Source: Trichocoleus sp. FACHB-46
GTDB taxonomy: Bacteria > Cyanobacteriota > Cyanobacteriia > FACHB-46
DNA: 64,000 nucleotides
Assembly (NCBI RefSeq): GCF_014695385.1
Contig: NZ_JACJOD010000006.1
Coordinates: 682,001 to 746,000, forward strand
Direction of reading: 5' to 3'
Both the position numbers and the translations under genes were made by a program. The notes beneath the pieces were generated by a model that did no database searches, was not told where the DNA came from, and saw only the letters and a program-made list of their open reading frames with translations. Below, in pieces: positions 62,160 to 64,000 of the stretch (position 1 is its first letter; each line of letters begins with the position of its first letter).

Positions 62160-63005
62160 ATGCCTCAGGTTAATATTTACAAAACTTTCATCGCTGCTGG
62201 CCTAATGATCGGTTTGTTTGGCTGGATGGAAAGCAGCTTCCAGTCAGCCTCAGCACTGCAATTTAGAGCCACTGGTCGCAAACTACCAGGTCGGCGAGTC
62301 GGGGCGGGGACCAGAGCATTTGTGTCACCTCGTTTAGAAGCTCCTGGAACGCGCGGACCTGCACCCGCGCCTAGGTTGCCAGGCCGACGGCAAGGAGCAG
62401 GCTCACGAGGGAATGAAACAGGCGAATGCTTGCCAGCGAATTCTGGCCCGTTAGTAGCTTTGCTACCCGCTACCAATTTGGGTTTGACGACCGCAGCTTA
62501 TCCCCAATTTTTCTGGTCTCTGCCAGCGAGCAATGCGTCTTTAGCAGAGTTTGCTCTTTATGACGTAGATGCCAAGCGAGTGAACCGCAACTTGATATAC
62601 AAAACCACCTTTAGCATTACGGGTGAAGCAGGAATTGCCAGCCTCAGCTTACCAAAAGATGTAAATCTGCCTCCTTTAAAGTCGGGGCAAAACTATCGCT
62701 GGTCTGTATCTCTCATTTGCAATCCGGGCGATCGCACCCAAGATGTAACAGTGAATGGCTGGGTACAGCGTGTGACTCCTAGCTCAACTGTGAGCCAACA
62801 ATTAAAGCAGGCCGACCCTCGCGATCGCCCTGCTGTCTATGCCCAAAATGGCATTTGGTTTAATACGATTGAAACCCTGGTAGACCAACGTTGTGCCCGT
62901 CCTAAGGATGCTGCTTTAGCTGGTAGTTGGAGCGAGCTAATGAAGTCGGTGGAACTGGAGGTGATCGCCAATCGACCACTCATCTGTGTAAAGGATGAGG
63001 GATGA
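62160..63005 (+). CDS. DUF928 protein B, secreted, with multiplied Arg-rich motif
   Basis: This is a paralogue of DUF928 A (59174-59974). From ATG 62160 the 281-aa product has a signal peptide (TFIAAGLMIGLFGW) and an enlarged Arg/Gly/Pro-rich region (about residues 38-85) where the GRRxGAGTR motif occurs more than once. The DUF928 domain follows: LVALLPATNLGLT, YPQFFWSLP, YKTTFSITGEAGIASLSLP, YRWSVSLICNPGD and NGWVQRVTPS, then RDRPAVYAQNGIWFNTI. It is divergent from the TpsB gene and convergent with rtcB. The stop codon lies in a GGATGAGGGATGA repeat. Confidence 0.87.
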   Translation: MPQVNIYKTFIAAGLMIGLFGWMESSFQSASALQFRATGRKLPGRRVGAGTRAFVSPRLEAPGTRGPAPAPRLPGRRQGAGSRGNETGECLPANSGPLVALLPATNLGLTTAAYPQFFWSLPASNASLAEFALYDVDAKRVNRNLIYKTTFSITGEAGIASLSLPKDVNLPPLKSGQNYRWSVSLICNPGDRTQDVTVNGWVQRVTPSSTVSQQLKQADPRDRPAVYAQNGIWFNTIETLVDQRCARPKDAALAGSWSELMKSVELEVIANRPLICVKDEG

Positions 63006-63027
63006 ACGCGCTCCTGATCGGGTTAGA

Positions 63028-63045
63028 GAGGGCGATCGCTCCCTC
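63028..63045. terminator. Short hairpin with HIP1 core between convergent genes
   Basis: GAGGG at 63028-63032 and CCCTC at 63041-63045 flank CGATCGCT, giving a compact stem in the 51-bp gap between DUF928 B and rtcB. It may terminate in both directions; T-runs are weak. Confidence 0.45.
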
Positions 63046-63056
63046 ATAATCTGGGT

Positions 63057-64000
63057 TTAGCCTTTGACGCAAACCACTTGCTTCAGCGTGGCTACAACTT
63101 CAACCAAGTCTGACTGGTTAGCCATGACTTGCTCGATAGATTTGTAAGCGGCGGGAATTTCATCTAGCACGCCTGCGTCTTTGCGGCACTCGACGCCATC
63201 CGTTTGCTGGATTAGGTCATCCAAGGAAAACTGTAACTTGGCTTTATTGCGAGACATGGTGCGTCCTGCACCGTGGCTGCAAGAGCAGTAGCTTTCGGCA
63301 TTGCCCTTGCCTTTGACAATGAAGGACTTGGCTCCCATAGAACCTGGAATAATGCCGTAGTCCTCACTGCGGGCGCGCACAGCTCCCTTGCGAGTGACGT
63401 AGACTTCTTCGCCGAAGTGCAATTCTTTTTCGGCATAGTTGTGGTGGCAATTCACGGATAGCAGCGCCTTAGTGGGTTTGCCACCAGCTAAATGCTTTTC
63501 CACCACTCGCTTGAACCGTGCCATCATCACATCTCGGTTGAAGCGAGCGTAACCTTGAGCCCACTGCAAATCGTGCCAATAAGCGGCAAACTCAGGTGTA
63601 CCAGCGATAAAGTAGGCCAAATCAGGATCAGGCAAGCGATTGTCTGCTAGTTTGGCGAGTTCCTTCGCACTACCGATGTGGTTTTGGGCCAGCATGTTGC
63701 CGATGTTGCGAGAGCCAGAATGCAGCATCAGCCATACTTGCTCCTCAGCATCCACACAAACTTCCAGAAAGTGATTACCGCCACCGAGAGAACCCATTTG
63801 CTTCATGGCTTTGGTTTCTAGGCGTTGTACCCCAGAATGCAAGTCTTTGAACTCACGCCAGCCTTGCCAGTTGAGCACGGTTTTGTCGGTTTCTTTGTTT
63901 TCATGAAAGCCAACCGGAATTGCAGCTTCAATGTCTAGCCGAATTTGCTTAAGTTTGCCTTCTAGCTGGCTGGCAGTAAAGGGAGTTTTGATGGCACACA
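63057..64000 (-). CDS. rtcB: RtcB-type RNA ligase, 5' end beyond the window
   Basis: RtcB joins RNA ends with 2',3'-cyclic phosphate or 3'-phosphate to 5'-OH, using GTP and Mn2+. The frame is open to the right edge, so the N-terminus (including part of the active site) is missing. Visible blocks are GGGNHFLEVCVDAEE, MLHSGSRNIGN, VNCHHNYAEKE, TRKGAVRARSEDYGIIPGSM, the guanylylation-site region YCSCSHGAGRTMSR (His of SHGAGR) and the C-terminal DEIPAAYKSIEQVM. At least 314 residues are present. It is convergent with DUF928 B. No RNA cyclase (rtcA) or archease gene is visible. Confidence 0.93.
   Translation of the reverse strand, partial: CAIKTPFTASQLEGKLKQIRLDIEAAIPVGFHENKETDKTVLNWQGWREFKDLHSGVQRLETKAMKQMGSLGGGNHFLEVCVDAEEQVWLMLHSGSRNIGNMLAQNHIGSAKELAKLADNRLPDPDLAYFIAGTPEFAAYWHDLQWAQGYARFNRDVMMARFKRVVEKHLAGGKPTKALLSVNCHHNYAEKELHFGEEVYVTRKGAVRARSEDYGIIPGSMGAKSFIVKGKGNAESYCSCSHGAGRTMSRNKAKLQFSLDDLIQQTDGVECRKDAGVLDEIPAAYKSIEQVMANQSDLVEVVATLKQVVCVKG

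Overview
The window is a chromosomal segment of a cyanobacterium, most likely a filamentous one. The octamer GCGATCGC (the HIP1 palindrome) recurs throughout. The gene set is cyanobacterial: the pipX-pipY-sepF-proC neighbourhood, glycolate dehydrogenase GlcD/E/F, a Tab2 homologue, a CHASE2 cyclase, DUF928 genes and many signalling kinases. I see no rRNA, tRNA, CRISPR array, insertion sequence or prophage. The species cannot be named from this sequence alone.

Layout. 1-8.0 kb, forward: the end of a small unknown gene, der, ecfT/cbiQ-like, a TrpE/PabB-type chorismate enzyme, acpS, pipX, pipY, sepF, proC. 8-17.3 kb: glcF-glcE and glcD on the reverse strand, with a forward three-gene two-component operon (a CBS-PAS kinase and two REC-kinase hybrids) lodged between glcE and glcD. 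17.5-26.2 kb: a small lipoprotein, a Coq4 homologue, a small membrane protein, a DUF39 homocysteine-biosynthesis enzyme, an unknown Arg/Gly-rich protein, a TPR protein, a GDT1-type Mn/Ca transporter, an alpha/beta hydrolase and an S1-type RNA-binding protein. 26.5-34.3 kb: an SF1-helicase-like 'recombinase', two paralogous Ser/Thr kinases flanking a von Willebrand A protein, a dienelactone hydrolase and a GntR regulator. 34.5-37.6 kb: a small membrane protein behind tandem repeats, the SdhA/FrdA flavoprotein and a pentapeptide-repeat protein.

37.6-50.7 kb is the most distinctive region. On the reverse strand lie a pentapeptide-repeat protein, a proline-linker protein that looks like an outer-membrane beta-barrel, a single-domain DUF3131 protein, a double-domain DUF3131 protein, a cellulose-synthase-like GT2 enzyme without PilZ, a STAS protein and an RsbW-like kinase. 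Divergent from these are an OpgC-type acyltransferase and a fourth DUF3131 domain. I read this as a candidate envelope or extracellular glucan synthesis, modification and export system. It is the best candidate here for something undescribed.

50.7-64 kb: a membrane coiled-coil protein, Tab2, a TldE/PmbA-type protein, a ClC-CBS-USP protein whose external gating glutamate is a glutamine, a CHASE2 class III cyclase, two DUF928 proteins around a TpsB/FhaC-type outer-membrane transporter with no TpsA substrate nearby, and the C-terminal part of RtcB running off the right edge.

All functions are read from motifs and family memory. No database search was run.
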